From NCBI RefSeq assembly GCF_902859915.1, contig NZ_CADIKK010000005.1, positions 222,703-286,702 on the forward strand: a DNA stretch of 64,000 nt, in the 5' to 3' direction. Below the pieces are notes generated by a model. The model did not search any database. It was not told the origin of the DNA and worked only from the letters and a program-made list of their open reading frames with translations. The translations under genes and the position numbers were made by a program. The stretch is from Paraburkholderia ultramafica. Lineage in GTDB: Bacteria; Pseudomonadota; Gammaproteobacteria; Burkholderiales; Burkholderiaceae. Positions 63,594-64,000 of the stretch are shown piece after piece; within the stretch, counting starts at the first letter, position 1, and each line of letters starts with the position of its first letter.

Positions 63594-64000
63594 TACAGCT
63601 CTCCTTGCTTGAGCGGGTGTTGCTGCGGTCCATGCGCTGCGTGGATGGACTGCGAAAGGGACTGTGAAGCCGACGGCATAACCGCCGACATAACTGACGA
63701 CCCGGCGGCGGATTGCGTGAGGGGACCGGCGTACGCGGGCACATCGCGCGCGGCCGACAGTTCCGCCGACATATGGCGCTCGGCGAGCAGCTTCAGCCCC
63801 AGCGTCACGAGTGCGAGCAAAGCCAGCACCGACGCCACGGCAAACGCCGCCGAGAAGTTGTATTCGTTGTAGAGGATTTCGACGTGCAACGGCATCGTGT
63901 CGGTCTGGCCGCGAATATGGCCCGACACCACCGACACCGCGCCGAACTCGCCCATCGCCCGCGCATTGCACAGAATCACGCCGTACAGCAGGCCCCACCT
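63593..64000 (-). CDS. cysW: Sulfate ABC transporter permease CysW (5' end missing)
   Basis: The last 135 codons of CysW; the start lies beyond the window. [40 protein letters not shown] (given in part) includes the EAA-type loop region, and one more helix follows. The C-terminus has an unusually long low-complexity tail ([22 protein letters not shown] onward) compared with most CysW proteins. Confidence 0.95.
   Translation of the reverse strand, partial: RWGLLYGVILCNARAMGEFGAVSVVSGHIRGQTDTMPLHVEILYNEYNFSAAFAVASVLALLALVTLGLKLLAERHMSAELSAARDVPAYAGPLTQSAAGSSVMSAVMPSASQSLSQSIHAAHGPQQHPLKQGEL

Overview
The window looks like chromosome 1 of a Burkholderiaceae bacterium, most likely Paraburkholderia. 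Four things point there: high GC with strong GC3 bias, protein sequences close to Burkholderia orthologues, an Ara4N (arn) operon with ArnA split into two genes, and familiar gene orders (dnaX-ybaB-recR; trxA-rho; alaA-hom-thrC-moeA-moaD-moaE; rpsF-priB-rpsR-rplI-dnaB; gcl-hyi-glxR; cysW-cysA-cysB). It is almost all conserved chromosomal backbone. I see no insertion sequence, prophage, integrase, CRISPR array, tRNA or rRNA. The one RNA gene is a small SRP RNA.

Layout. 0-2.7 kb: truncated surE, a divergent quinone oxidoreductase, then the end of an ABC importer operon. 1.8-6.2 kb (minus): a family III CoA-transferase, a Tat-exported substrate-binding protein, an ATPase and a permease, probably one operon for uptake and CoA activation of an unknown compound. 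6.3-10.6 kb (minus): recR, ybaB, dnaX and the SRP RNA. 11-13 kb: trxA and rho. 13-20 kb: a MerR regulator with an MFS exporter behind a perfect palindrome, mtfA, rpmE2, an ArnT-like lipid-linked glycosyltransferase two bases from a MATE transporter. 20-22.6 kb: a MerR/carboxymuconolactone-decarboxylase pair, a secreted helix-hairpin-helix protein and a YidB-like protein. 22.7-26.8 kb: clpB with a readable heat-shock promoter, then nsrR divergent from a truncated haemoglobin with a candidate NsrR box between them. 26.9-33.3 kb (minus): molybdopterin genes and the threonine/alanine genes.

33.9-42.2 kb: a Mth938-like protein, then arnT, an ArnE-like flippase subunit, arnB, arnC, arnA in two parts and arnD, which together make, flip and transfer 4-amino-4-deoxy-L-arabinose to lipid A. 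42.3-47.1 kb: a Bcp-type peroxiredoxin, a PIN-PhoH ATPase, an NlpC/P60 lipoprotein and an SDR-like protein without the usual catalytic Tyr/Lys. 47.1-48.8 kb (minus): a Pit phosphate transporter and its DUF47 partner. 48.9-51.9 kb (minus): dnaB and the rplI-rpsR-priB-rpsF genes. 52.2-53.9 kb (minus): an ECF sigma factor and zinc-finger anti-sigma factor. 54-58.8 kb: a LysR regulator divergent from the glyoxylate-to-glycerate genes gcl, hyi and glxR. 58.8-59.6 kb: the longest stretch without a gene. 59.6-64 kb: a BON-LysM protein, an L-asparaginase and the sulfate genes cysB, cysA and cysW (truncated by the window end).

Nothing amounts to a clearly new multigene system. The most useful leads are the CoA-transferase/ABC importer cluster, the GT-C glycosyltransferase/MATE pair, the palindrome in front of the MerR-MFS operon, the duplicated start region of the DUF47 gene, the SDR-like protein lacking catalytic residues, and the 755-bp intergenic region with a perfect 13-bp hairpin. 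All database-style assignments are from recognition of sequence motifs; no search was run.
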